Position numbers and translations under genes: made by a program
Assembly: GCF_003992115.1 (NCBI RefSeq)
Contig: NZ_RQUX01000022.1
Span: forward strand, 1 to 41,682
Reading direction: 5' to 3'
Origin: Veillonella ratti
Lineage (GTDB): Bacteria; Bacillota; Negativicutes; Veillonellales; Veillonellaceae
Length of the DNA: 41,682 bases
Shown here: positions 17,565-24,725 of the stretch, one piece after another
Numbering within the stretch: the first letter of the stretch is position 1
How the letters are laid out: each line of letters starts with the position of its first letter
Notes under the pieces: generated by a model
The model's database searches: none
What the model was told of the DNA's origin: nothing
Seen by the model: the letters and a program-made list of their open reading frames with translations, nothing else

Positions 17565-18110
17565 ATGAGGGTAAAAGTCGGTGTTGTGTTTGTGATGATG
17601 TTTATGATGAGTATTTTTACAGTATTTGGTTATAATAAAAGTAATCCTGGACCTCTTGTCAGTAATGCACTGAAAACAATCTTTGCCGATTATGGCAGGC
17701 AGAATTTTATTGAGTTACCAACGAAAGATCCAAATAATCAAATATTTGCTACGGTAAATGGTGATAATACTTTTTTTAGAGTTTTACTAAAACCGAATAC
17801 GGATGGAGAATCTGGAGTTATAAAAAGTGATGATCAGGCGATGTATTCATACTCTCATGGAGTTTTCTTTGTTGACTATGCAAAAGAAACTGTAAAAGTC
17901 ATTGTTTATATATCTACTATTGTTCCGAGTATTGATTACTATGTGACGGCTCCCTCTCATGAAATAATCGTGTCACTTGAAGGTGTTGATGATAGAGACA
18001 TTAATTCAGAGCCACAAGAAGTGACGAAAGATATGCAACTATATGAAGTATTAATGACTATCCAAAGCAATTATGACAAGGGTTTGATAACAAATCGATC
18101 TTCGGAATAA
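17565..18110 (+). CDS. Secreted protein of unknown function (181 aa)
   Basis: Not recognised. The ATG at 17565 is preferred because AGGGAGGG lies just upstream; a GTG 27 bp earlier would put that site inside the gene. The N-terminus MRVKVGVVFVMMFMMSIFTVFG is a good Sec signal, with cleavage probably near VFG-YN, so the product is periplasmic or surface-exposed. There is no lipobox cysteine. The mature part is soluble, about 155 residues, with alternating hydrophobic residues (FFRVLLKP, VKVIVYIST) suggesting beta structure. A predicted secreted lipoprotein follows 51 bp later on the same strand. Confidence 0.8.
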   Translation: MRVKVGVVFVMMFMMSIFTVFGYNKSNPGPLVSNALKTIFADYGRQNFIELPTKDPNNQIFATVNGDNTFFRVLLKPNTDGESGVIKSDDQAMYSYSHGVFFVDYAKETVKVIVYISTIVPSIDYYVTAPSHEIIVSLEGVDDRDINSEPQEVTKDMQLYEVLMTIQSNYDKGLITNRSSE

Positions 18111-18161
18111 ATAGTTTGATTTTTATTTTGGATACAGTTTCATTGAGAAAAGGGGGTTTTT

Positions 18162-18674
18162 ATGAGAAAAGTTATTGTATTTCTGGCAATGTTACTGATT
18201 GTTACCATATTGACGGCCTGTGCGGGCCAGTCGAGCACGGCTAAAGAGGCTGTAAATTCGAATGTCAAAGAGGAGACGAGTGTTGTGAAAACTCAACAAG
18301 CTACACCAAACGTAACGAATCGTAAATTAACAATGACCGTCGAAGGCCAAGAGATTTCTATTGTTCTCTATGATACCCCAACGGCCAATGCCCTCTACGA
18401 AACACTTCCTATGAAGCTGAGTTTTTCAGATTATAACGGCACGGAGAAAATTGCCTATCCGCCTGAAAAATTACCGACCAAAGGGGAACCGGATGCAACG
18501 GATCCCGATGTAGGCGACTTATGCTACTTCGCGCCATGGGGCAATTTATGCATTTTTTATAAAGATTTTGGCCATTCACCGGGACTAATTAAATTAGGAC
18601 GTGTAGAGTCCGGAATGGAGATTCTCTCAGGCTTGAAAGGCGACTTCACGGCTACGATTGAGAAGGTGGAATAA
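18162..18674 (+). CDS. Cyclophilin-like fold lipoprotein
   Basis: A 170-residue lipoprotein: the signal MRKVIVFLAMLLIVTILTAC ends in the lipobox LTAC with Cys20 as lipid anchor. A Ser/Thr/Glu-rich linker (about 21-50) leads to a cyclophilin-like domain (about 55-170) with family motifs LYDTPTANALYETLPMKLSFSDY, PPEKLP and DPDVGDLCYFAPWGNLCIFYKDF. Members of this family often sit beside flavodoxin and aldo/keto reductase genes, but their reaction is not established and they are not proven prolyl isomerases. AAGGGGG is the ribosome-binding site. The stop overlaps the start of the next reading frame (TAATG), a remnant of an aldo/keto reductase. Confidence 0.88.
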   Translation: MRKVIVFLAMLLIVTILTACAGQSSTAKEAVNSNVKEETSVVKTQQATPNVTNRKLTMTVEGQEISIVLYDTPTANALYETLPMKLSFSDYNGTEKIAYPPEKLPTKGEPDATDPDVGDLCYFAPWGNLCIFYKDFGHSPGLIKLGRVESGMEILSGLKGDFTATIEKVE

Positions 18675-18898
18675 TGCAGGAAATTGCATTGGCATGGCAT
18701 TGGGCTAAAGGTGTAGCCTCGCCTATTGTAGGGGCGACTAAGAGTGCCTATTTAGATGATGCAGTGGCGGCCCTTGACGTAAACCTGACAGACGAAGATA
18801 TAGTCTTTTTGGAAGAACCATATATTCCGCATCGCATAGTGGGGGCTATTGATCATAATCCGCCACAGGGCGTAATGCTGCTGGATGAGAAGAAATAA
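18674..18898 (+). pseudogene. C-terminal remnant of an aldo/keto reductase
   Basis: The 74 codons match only the last part of a typical aldo/keto reductase of about 320 residues: IALAWHWAKGVASPIVGATK is the conserved C-terminal NADP-binding region and VAALDVNLTDEDIVFLEEPY the closing helices. The whole barrel with the Asp-Tyr-Lys-His catalytic residues is missing. The fragment begins at an ATG overlapping the stop of the lipoprotein gene, without an obvious ribosome-binding site of its own. The likely history is an in-place deletion that joined the reductase end to the lipoprotein gene. If translated it could not be a working reductase. Confidence 0.82.
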
Positions 18899-18922
18899 AG
18901 AAAATCATAGGTTAACTCCTTT

Positions 18923-19444
18923 TTATTCAATCTCAAAAAATTCCAAAATCTCATCCAATGAAACGGGGAAGAAGTGATTGGCGTCGACGCCTACGTCGTA
19001 GCGTCGAATGCCTTCCACTCGATTTCGTTCGTTATACTCGCCCGTTGAGTGAATGTGACCGTGTAGCATCATGCTGCCGTGACGATAGCGATTCCACGCC
19101 AAAATGGGATAGTGCATCAAGGCGATAGGGACTTTTTTATCAGTCAAATATTTATAATCACACATCTCTTTAAAAATTTTGGCATCATATTTCTTATACT
19201 TATCATGATTGCCTATGAGGAGCGTCTTTTTACCATTCAGACGACTCAGTAACGAATTGGCCTCCTGAGGCTCTAGTTTTTGTGTTAAATCCCCTAAGAG
19301 ATACACCGTATCTTTTTTAGAAACAAGGCTGTTGTAATTGGCGATGAGTGTTTCGTTCATTTCTTCAACCGTGTCGAATGGACGATTTCTGTTTTTAATA
19401 ACTTTTGGATAGCCTAGGTGCAGATCGCTGGTGAAATAAATCAT
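18923..19444 (-). CDS. Calcineurin-like metallophosphoesterase (173 aa)
   Basis: Small cytosolic dinuclear-metal phosphoesterase; substrate unknown. The start is ATG at 19444 (MIYFTSDLHLGY) because AGGAG lies 8 bp upstream, rather than an in-frame start 78 bp earlier. Metal-site motifs in order: SDLHLGY (residues 6-12), YLLGDLT, LIGNHDK, ALMHYP and MLHGHIHS. The layout matches small bacterial phosphoesterases that stand alone. It is divergent from the M48 protease gene, with a 130-bp spacer between them. Confidence 0.9.
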   Translation of the reverse strand: MIYFTSDLHLGYPKVIKNRNRPFDTVEEMNETLIANYNSLVSKKDTVYLLGDLTQKLEPQEANSLLSRLNGKKTLLIGNHDKYKKYDAKIFKEMCDYKYLTDKKVPIALMHYPILAWNRYRHGSMMLHGHIHSTGEYNERNRVEGIRRYDVGVDANHFFPVSLDEILEFFEIE

Positions 19445-19574
19445 GGTCGTTACTCCTGTCTTGGGGTATAATCTAGATAAGAATAGAGAATATATCGTAA
19501 GTTTAGGCATGGTATTGGACATACCGGGTATACGTTTAAAACATCAGAGGTTGTGCGAATAGAAAGGGATATGC

Positions 19575-20498
19575 ATGGGAATTCTATTGCTCATAATTAC
19601 CGGCCTCATTTATGGTTTGGTAGGAACGGTTATTTTGCACTTTATCAATAATATTTTTGCGCTTTTTGGCGAACCGACCATATTGGAACAGCCGTTTATT
19701 TTAGACTTTTTGCAAAAATACAATTTACCGACACACAGCTTTGCCATATCTTGCACTTGGGTGGCACTTTTCTTTTTAGTCGCCATCATCTTGTTCCAAT
19801 TACCGCCGGTACAAGGCTTGTTTTTAAAAGCTAAAAATATCAGCAAACCGGAAGGTGATTTGAAAAACTATTTAGATGCCTGTTGGCAAGATGTGTGTAA
19901 TCGCGCCGGCGTTGATGCGGGGCGCTATCGGCTGTATGTACAGCACAGCAATCAGATTAATGCCTTTGCCTTAGGCCATGATCGGGTCGTTGTGTTGATA
20001 GGATTGATTAATGAAATGAACTCGGCTGAACTTAAGGGGATTCTGGCGCATGAGCTCAGCCATTTGATTCATCGCGATACCACTTACGGTATGACGTCGG
20101 TGGCCATGCTCAATGTGTATAACGCTATCATAATTGCCTTTGAATTAATCGTTTGGATGATTACGATGGTGTATAATATACTTCGCTATATTCCGTTTAT
20201 CAATATATTGGCAGTTATCTTCATGGCCTTTATCCTATTCATACGATTTATTGTACGAATCTTGCATAGTATCGCCAATTTCGGCTATGTGCTGTTGGCG
20301 CCGTTCGGCTCACGTGTTGCCGAATATCGTGCCGATCGTTTTGCTCATGAGTTGGGACTCGGGCAAGAACTCGCGTCGGCGTTGGCAAAACTGACGCGCT
20401 ACGGTGATACGGAAGGTTTCATCAATCAATTGGTAAGTGACCATCTGCCGCTTCGTAAACGGGTGGCTAAATTATATGAGTTGTCACAGCAGGAATAA
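19575..20498 (+). CDS. M48-family zinc metalloprotease (HtpX/Ste24-like)
   Basis: Integral membrane protease of 307 residues, likely involved in membrane protein quality control. The zinc motif is HELSH (159-163) and the third ligand is probably Glu250 in AEYRADRFAHELG. Hydrophobic segments lie at about 1-28, 55-77 and two around 180-240, between the zinc motif and the third ligand, as in HtpX. An AAAGGG site precedes the ATG. A LemA gene follows 184 bp later; M48 proteases and LemA proteins are often neighbours, including in the HtpX-LemA pair. Confidence 0.92.
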   Translation: MGILLLIITGLIYGLVGTVILHFINNIFALFGEPTILEQPFILDFLQKYNLPTHSFAISCTWVALFFLVAIILFQLPPVQGLFLKAKNISKPEGDLKNYLDACWQDVCNRAGVDAGRYRLYVQHSNQINAFALGHDRVVVLIGLINEMNSAELKGILAHELSHLIHRDTTYGMTSVAMLNVYNAIIIAFELIVWMITMVYNILRYIPFINILAVIFMAFILFIRFIVRILHSIANFGYVLLAPFGSRVAEYRADRFAHELGLGQELASALAKLTRYGDTEGFINQLVSDHLPLRKRVAKLYELSQQE

Positions 20499-20569
20499 TT
20501 GATTATAGGATTTAAAATGAAAGAAATTTATATTTTATAAATGTATCATTCATCTGCAGTACTTTTTTT

Positions 20570-20578
20570 GCTATAATT
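20570..20578 (+). promoter_or_regulatory. Extended -10 promoter of the LemA gene
   Basis: TGCTATAAT with a perfect TATAAT (20573-20578) and the TGn extension; no good -35 at the right distance. It lies about 105 bp before the start codon. Confidence 0.6.
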
Positions 20579-20682
20579 AAATTATACAGTAATATCTACT
20601 TTTGATATAGCATTGTGTGGGATATATGCAAGTATTAAGAGTATAGGGATTTGTTGGTAAGATAGGGATAAGGAGTGTTACT

Positions 20683-21282
20683 ATGATGAGTTTTTTATTT
20701 TGGGTTCTTCTGATTTTTCTTGTTTACTATTTTATTACAAGATACAATCGGTTACAGGGTTTAAACCAAGAAATTAAAGAAGCAAGGTCTAATATTAAAG
20801 TAGTGGTAGAACGTAAAGTAGCGATTGTTAATCAGTTTGCCGATTTAGTTAACAGTTATGGTAGCTATGAAAAACTAATTCAACTTAAGGTTTCTGATAA
20901 TTATACTGAAATGGCTCGTGCTACATCTGAAGCTGTTACTTCGATTAAGGCATTAGCGAATACATATCCTGAATTAAAGTCCAGTACTCATTATTCGCAA
21001 TTCTTAGAAAATATTAGTCAAAATGAGCAGATCTTAACTGAAAAGCGTGAAACTTACAACTATGTGGTTAAAGGTTACAATAGCCAGATAGCACAAATTC
21101 CAATGGTATTTGTTGCCTCTGCGTTAGGTTTCAAAGAAGCCCCGTATTTTGATCCTAATAATGAAATTGGGATTGATTCTTTTAGTGGTGCAAATACTGA
21201 AGCTATTAAAGAATTAGCGATTAAGGGCACAGAAGTTTTAAAAGATAAAACAGAACAAATAAAAGATAAAATCAATAAATAA
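20683..21282 (+). CDS. LemA family protein (199 aa)
   Basis: One N-terminal membrane helix (residues 3-19, SFLFWVLLIFLVYYFIT) followed by a long alpha-helical LemA domain. Family marks are YNRLQGLNQEIKEARSNIKVVVERK, VNQFADLV and YN..I...P..FVASALGFKEAPYFD. The biochemical role of LemA proteins is unsettled. The start is the first of two adjacent ATGs after AGGAG. The Lys-rich C-terminal tail (DKTEQIKDKINK) is likely helical. A strong terminator follows 10 bp after the stop, so the gene ends its own unit and has its own extended -10 promoter. Confidence 0.92.
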   Translation: MMSFLFWVLLIFLVYYFITRYNRLQGLNQEIKEARSNIKVVVERKVAIVNQFADLVNSYGSYEKLIQLKVSDNYTEMARATSEAVTSIKALANTYPELKSSTHYSQFLENISQNEQILTEKRETYNYVVKGYNSQIAQIPMVFVASALGFKEAPYFDPNNEIGIDSFSGANTEAIKELAIKGTEVLKDKTEQIKDKINK

Positions 21283-21292
21283 TACTTAAATA

Positions 21293-21343
21293 AAAAAAGA
21301 TGTATAAAATGTATAAGTGATTTACCTTTTATGCATCTTTTTT
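21293..21343 (+). terminator. Terminator of the LemA gene
   Basis: A 17-bp stem with one G-U pair: AAAAAAGATGTATAAAA (21293-21309) with TTTTATGCATCTTTTTT (21327-21343), T-rich 3' arm. Confidence 0.9.
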
Positions 21344-21747
21344 GTTGTTTAAGCAAAAATAAAAATGCCGGATTACCTGCTTGGTGCAAAACATTGGGCT
21401 TTGGTTTGGTAGCGAAAATCTGTCTCCAAGATTTTAGAATGATTAACCTTTATTGATTAATAGCTTATTGGTAACAGTTAACTTGGGTTTAATGATTAAT
21501 AGTTTAACGCTAACAATTAATGGTTAATGATTACTGCAGGGGCTTTAGCATATCAACGGCGCCCTGCGGACCATAACTGCTCATGGCAGCATAATTACAA
21601 CCAGACAATAAAGTGCCTTGGTTTATCCTATTTTAGGCAATGGCAGAGTTTTAGTTTTACCGGTAAAACCCTGCTCCCAAAAACCCGGCAAACCATATTT
21701 AATGTTTTTCGGTAATCCGGCGTATTCAGTTGTATTTCACAGCAAAG
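21344..21747. other. Spacer between LemA gene and the unknown minus-strand gene
   Basis: About 400 bp with no gene I can support. It contains a 39-bp degenerate direct repeat (TGATTAATAG at 21454 and 21493, followed by related TAACA.TTAA stretches) and a perfect 16-bp palindrome GTTTTACCGGTAAAAC at 21654-21669, inside a longer GCAG/CTGC hairpin. A reading frame at 21527-21715 lacks a ribosome-binding site and coding character. Confidence 0.7.
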
Positions 21748-22413
21748 TTAGTATGTCACAGTGATGGTCGTCATTTCGGTGGCATTGCCCAAAATAGCGT
21801 CGATTTCTTCGAGGTAGTTCTCGATGCGCTCTTTGGCGAGTTTCGCTTTTTTCACAATATCGGCCGGATCGTAGAAAACGGCTTCATATTGTTTGCGAAG
21901 GGTAGTTTCCCGTTCTTCACGGGATTTGGCACTGGCGTTATTAACGGTGCCGAACTCTTGCGCCATACGATCTCTGATAGTCCTTTCGCATAGATCATTG
22001 ATAAAATCAAACTGCTCGGTAGCGTTAGTTACCTTCTGGCGCAATTCGTTAACGATATAAGACAGCTCATTCGTATAGTAAGCTTTGCGAGCAATGGCGC
22101 CGGCGAAGCTTACTTTTTCGGTGCCGATATTTTCTTCGTCGAGAGTAATGAAGCGCGGCAGTTCCACGAAGTTATTCACATTGGCGTCCATAATGGCCAC
22201 GGCCAATGCTTCACGGCGACGGATTTTGTCGTTTAACGACTGATAATTGGCTTTCACTTCGTCTTGCCAAGCATTAAGCGGCAAGCCGTCGATAACAGCC
22301 GTTTGGGCCGATTCAGAAGTGACGAACTTTTCGGACATCATGGCTTTGATTTGTTTGTCTAATAACTTTTTCTGACCTAAGGCTTTACGTAGGCTCATTG
22401 TTTCAGTGTTCAT
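21748..22413 (-). CDS. Unknown helical protein (221 aa)
   Basis: Not recognised. A strong AAGGAGG site precedes the ATG. The protein is hydrophilic, without a signal peptide or membrane helix, and mostly alpha-helical. It begins SLRKALGQKKLLDKQIKAMMSEKF, continues with NYQSLNDKIRRREALAVAIMDANVNNFVEL and has a charged helical C-terminal half (AKSREERETTLRKQYEAVF; KKAKLAKERIENYLEEIDAILG). A cytoplasmic coiled-coil or structural protein is likely. The start resembles that of some small coiled-coil families such as DIP1984, but I cannot support that. Codons look native. It stands alone. Confidence 0.85.
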   Translation of the reverse strand: MNTETMSLRKALGQKKLLDKQIKAMMSEKFVTSESAQTAVIDGLPLNAWQDEVKANYQSLNDKIRRREALAVAIMDANVNNFVELPRFITLDEENIGTEKVSFAGAIARKAYYTNELSYIVNELRQKVTNATEQFDFINDLCERTIRDRMAQEFGTVNNASAKSREERETTLRKQYEAVFYDPADIVKKAKLAKERIENYLEEIDAILGNATEMTTITVTY

Positions 22414-22720
22414 GAGGGACCTCCTTAATGATTAATGGATATACATTTCGTTTGATTAGATGGTATCTCATGGGGCGTTTTTTCACAATGGGCATCAAAG
22501 TTCAATGGCAGAAGTCAAGATATTATACTTGAATTATTGCTGCTGAAAATCCTGTTATTGTAAAAAGCGAAATTTAACCTATAAAAGCTAGTCATGTTGG
22601 AAGACAATTTTTGAGCAGGCTGACAATTGAAATGCCTTTTTTCCTCATGAAGCGCAGTTATGACGAGAATCTATATATTGTTTTTGGTTAACAATAAACC
22701 GTATATAATAAGTAATTATG

Positions 22721-22757
22721 AAAAACCGCACAACAGTGGGCGTTGTGCGGTTTTTTT
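22721..22757 (+). terminator. Isolated rho-independent terminator
   Basis: AAAAACCGCACAAC (22721-22734) pairs perfectly with GTTGTGCGGTTTTT (22742-22755), then more T. No gene ends just upstream on the plus strand; the minus strand also gives a stem followed by T residues. Confidence 0.88.
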
Positions 22758-22901
22758 GTGCTTCAAATTCGGATACTTTACGAGGGTATAAAAAGATGAA
22801 GAGTAACAATAGACAATTATTTTTTTGACGAGTAAGAACTTTAATTCATAGCCCTACATAACTGATAGTTATTAGTTATTTGTTTGAAGTTTTCAGAAGG
22901 G

Positions 22902-22929
22902 TTGACATTTAATGTGAGAGGCGTATGAT
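22902..22929 (+). promoter_or_regulatory. Promoter of the small gene at 22976
   Basis: TTGACA (22902-22907), 16-bp spacer, TATGAT (22924-22929). This rules out a start codon at 22925, which falls inside the -10 box. Confidence 0.78.
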
Positions 22930-22975
22930 AATAACAAAGAAAAGAGATAGTTCTAATTTGGAGGAGGAATTAATT

Positions 22976-23182
22976 ATGAGTTATTCATTTAATTTATCAG
23001 ATTTAGAAAAGAAGTTGGCCTATAACTATGCAGTGATGCAAAATAAGAAAGCAGCTCAAGCCGTTTGCAATTTTGAAATTGAAACGTATGATGACAGTCT
23101 TGATTTAGTCAGTGTGGAAGCAATGACTCGTGCGTATAAGAAAGCATTAATGGGACGAGCTTTTAATCTTACAACTCGTTAA
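22976..23182 (+). CDS. Small protein of unknown function (68 aa)
   Basis: Not recognised. The start is set by a strong GGAGGAGG site (22961-22968) before ATG 22976, with a consensus promoter 47 bp upstream and a strong terminator after the gene, so it is a complete single-gene unit. The product MSYSFNLSDLEKKLAYNYAV... is soluble and mostly helical, with a single Cys in AAQAVCNFEIETY and a basic end YKKALMGRAFNLTTR. There is no signal peptide or membrane helix. The strong expression signals suggest a real, well-expressed small protein. Confidence 0.78.
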   Translation: MSYSFNLSDLEKKLAYNYAVMQNKKAAQAVCNFEIETYDDSLDLVSVEAMTRAYKKALMGRAFNLTTR

Positions 23183-23230
23183 CATGTGTTATATAAAGTG
23201 TTTATGCAAATAGAAGTTTGAAATGACAGC

Positions 23231-23272
23231 AAAATCCCGTAATCGATGGGGCCATCGGTTACGGGATTTTTG
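23231..23272 (+). terminator. Terminator of the 68-aa gene
   Basis: AAAATCCCGTAATCGATGG (23231-23249) pairs with CCATCGGTTACGGGATTTT (23252-23270) with one G-U pair, followed by T. It may also serve the converging HxlR gene. Confidence 0.9.
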
Positions 23273-23305
23273 TATTTTTAATTGTAAGAGTTCTTACACA
23301 TAGTT

Positions 23306-23692
23306 TTATTGATTACCTTGAACAGCAGGTATATTATCAACTTGCCGGGTGTTATAGGCAACGCCCCAGTCGTACATGGCGTTGATAATCGGTTCCATGG
23401 TGCGACCTAACGGTGATAGGGCATATTCCACATGTGGCGGAATTACCGGAAATACGGTGCGGGTAATAAGACCGTCGGCCTCGAGTTCGCGAAGTTGCAA
23501 GGTCAGGCTGCGATGGGTGACGCCTTCGATTAGTGTCTTGAGTTCGCTGAATCGTTTGTCGCCGGTAAAAAGATGGTATAAAATAATACCTTTCCACTTA
23601 CCGCTAATAAGCTCTAATGTTGTGGCTACCGGGCATAGTGTACGAGGGCAAGGTTTTAAATTTTCTTTGTTTGTGTTACTGGTGGGTTTCAT
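23306..23692 (-). CDS. HxlR/DUF24-family transcriptional regulator (128 aa)
   Basis: Winged-helix dimeric DNA-binding regulator. The ATG at 23692 is chosen because AGGAG lies 7 bp upstream; a GTG directly before it is less likely. The family signature is CPVATTLELISGKWKGIILYHLFTG (residues 20-44), then recognition-helix region GVTHRSLTLQLRELEADGLITR and the wing. Cys20, followed by Pro, matches the conserved N-terminal cysteine that in YodB, CatR and HypR senses electrophiles or oxidants; a second Cys15 lies close by. It is divergent from a nitroreductase, the same arrangement as hypR-hypO in Bacillus subtilis, so it probably controls that gene in response to reactive electrophiles. Confidence 0.92.
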   Translation of the reverse strand: MKPTSNTNKENLKPCPRTLCPVATTLELISGKWKGIILYHLFTGDKRFSELKTLIEGVTHRSLTLQLRELEADGLITRTVFPVIPPHVEYALSPLGRTMEPIINAMYDWGVAYNTRQVDNIPAVQGNQ

Positions 23693-23761
23693 CACGGTTC
23701 TCCTCTGCTTCCATGTACTTGATGTGTTTAGTAAGCTAAAATGTATGAGGTATAAAAAATA

Positions 23762-23872
23762 TACTTAAGTTAATTTATTTACAGTATATATAAAAAATTT
23801 GCGTTCTTCAACTATTTTTTTAGATATGCTATACTAAACATGTCGAAAGATAGATATTCAAAATTTAGTATA
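23762..23872. promoter_or_regulatory. Nitroreductase promoter with candidate HxlR operators
   Basis: The nitroreductase promoter is TTCAAC (23807-23812), 17-bp spacer, TATACT (23830-23835) with a TGC extension. A perfect 9-bp inverted repeat, TATACTAAA (23830-23838) and TTTAGTATA (23864-23872), overlaps the -10 box and start. A second near-palindrome TACTTAAGT lies at 23762-23770 nearer hxlR. TACT...AGTA half-sites are typical of DUF24 regulators. Operator roles are inferred. Confidence 0.6.
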
Positions 23873-23902
23873 AATTATTATTAATTTGAAAGGATGATAC
23901 CC

Positions 23903-24574
23903 ATGAGCATTTCTGCAAATGACATTTTAAACGCTTACAATTATCGTTACGCAACTAAGAAGTTTGACCCTAATAAAAAGGTGTCCGACGCTGATTTCAA
24001 CACGATTTTAGAAACAGGTCGTTTGTCTCCAAGCTCCTTCGGTTTTGAACCTTGGAAATTCCTTATTATTGAAAAACAGAGCATTAAAGATAAATTGTTT
24101 CCTGTATCCTGGGGTGCTCAGAACAGCTTGAACGGTGCCAGCCATTTCATGATTATCTTGGCTCGTAAAAAAGCAGATACCGTAGCTGATGCAGATTACA
24201 TCACTCACATCATGAAGGATATTAAACACATGCCGGAAGACGTGCAGAACATGATGCGCGGTGCGTACAGCAATTTCCAGACTAACGATTTCAAATTGAT
24301 CGATAGCGACCGTGCTATGTTCGACTGGGCCAGCAAACAGACTTACATTGCCTTGGCGAACATGATGACAACTGCTGCAATGCTCGGCGTTGACTCCTGC
24401 CCAATCGAAGGTTTCAACATTGAAAAAGTAGAAGAAATCTTGAGCGAAGAAGGCGTGCTCGACAAAGAACATTTCGGCGTGTCCGTAATGGTAGGCTTTG
24501 GTTATCGTGATGAAGAACCTCATCGTGAAAAAACTCGTCAGCCTATGGAAGATATCGTAACTTGGGTTAAATAA
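23903..24574 (+). CDS. NAD(P)H-dependent nitroreductase family oxidoreductase
   Basis: FMN-dependent cytosolic flavoprotein that reduces nitro groups, quinones or similar electrophiles with NAD(P)H. The start is the ATG at 23903 (MSISANDIL), 9 bp after AAAGG; an ATG at 23894 touches the ribosome-binding site. Family marks in the 223 residues are NAYNYRYATKKFDPNKKVSD (FMN phosphate contacts), LETGRLSPSSFGFEPWKFLII, WASKQTYIALANMMTTAAMLGVDSCPIEGF and VMVGFGYRDEEPHREKTRQP. It resembles the YfkO/HypO group. It is transcribed away from an HxlR regulator and ends at a terminator, so it is a detoxification unit of one gene. Confidence 0.93.
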   Translation: MSISANDILNAYNYRYATKKFDPNKKVSDADFNTILETGRLSPSSFGFEPWKFLIIEKQSIKDKLFPVSWGAQNSLNGASHFMIILARKKADTVADADYITHIMKDIKHMPEDVQNMMRGAYSNFQTNDFKLIDSDRAMFDWASKQTYIALANMMTTAAMLGVDSCPIEGFNIEKVEEILSEEGVLDKEHFGVSVMVGFGYRDEEPHREKTRQPMEDIVTWVK

Positions 24575-24620
24575 GAGTTTTCGACTAAGATAGTTTTTAG
24601 ATAATAGAATATAGAACTAA

Positions 24621-24664
24621 AAATGCTGAGATGACAGTTAAAAGTCACCTCAGCATTTGTTTTT
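24621..24664 (+). terminator. Terminator of the nitroreductase gene
   Basis: AAATGCTGAG (24621-24630) pairs with CTCAGCATTT (24649-24658), extended by TGAC/GTCA, then GTTTTTG. Confidence 0.88.
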
Positions 24665-24725
24665 GTTAAACATAAATGATAAAGTATAATACTATCCATT
24701 CCGGAAGCTATGTAGATTTATAATT

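Larger units (their letters stand above)
22414..22975. other. Spacer with an isolated terminator and a promoter
   Basis: About 560 bp without a protein gene: AT-rich leader of the minus-strand gene, a TATAAT box at 22704-22709 shortly before a terminator at 22721-22757, then AT-rich sequence and the promoter of the small gene at 22976. Confidence 0.7.

Noticed and set aside
19445-19522. Upstream start for the metallophosphoesterase
   Set aside because: The AGGAG site lies 8 bp before the ATG at 19444, and the protein family begins at that methionine.
21527-21715. Reading frame in the spacer after LemA
   Set aside because: It has no ribosome-binding site, odd composition and overlaps a palindrome; no family resemblance.
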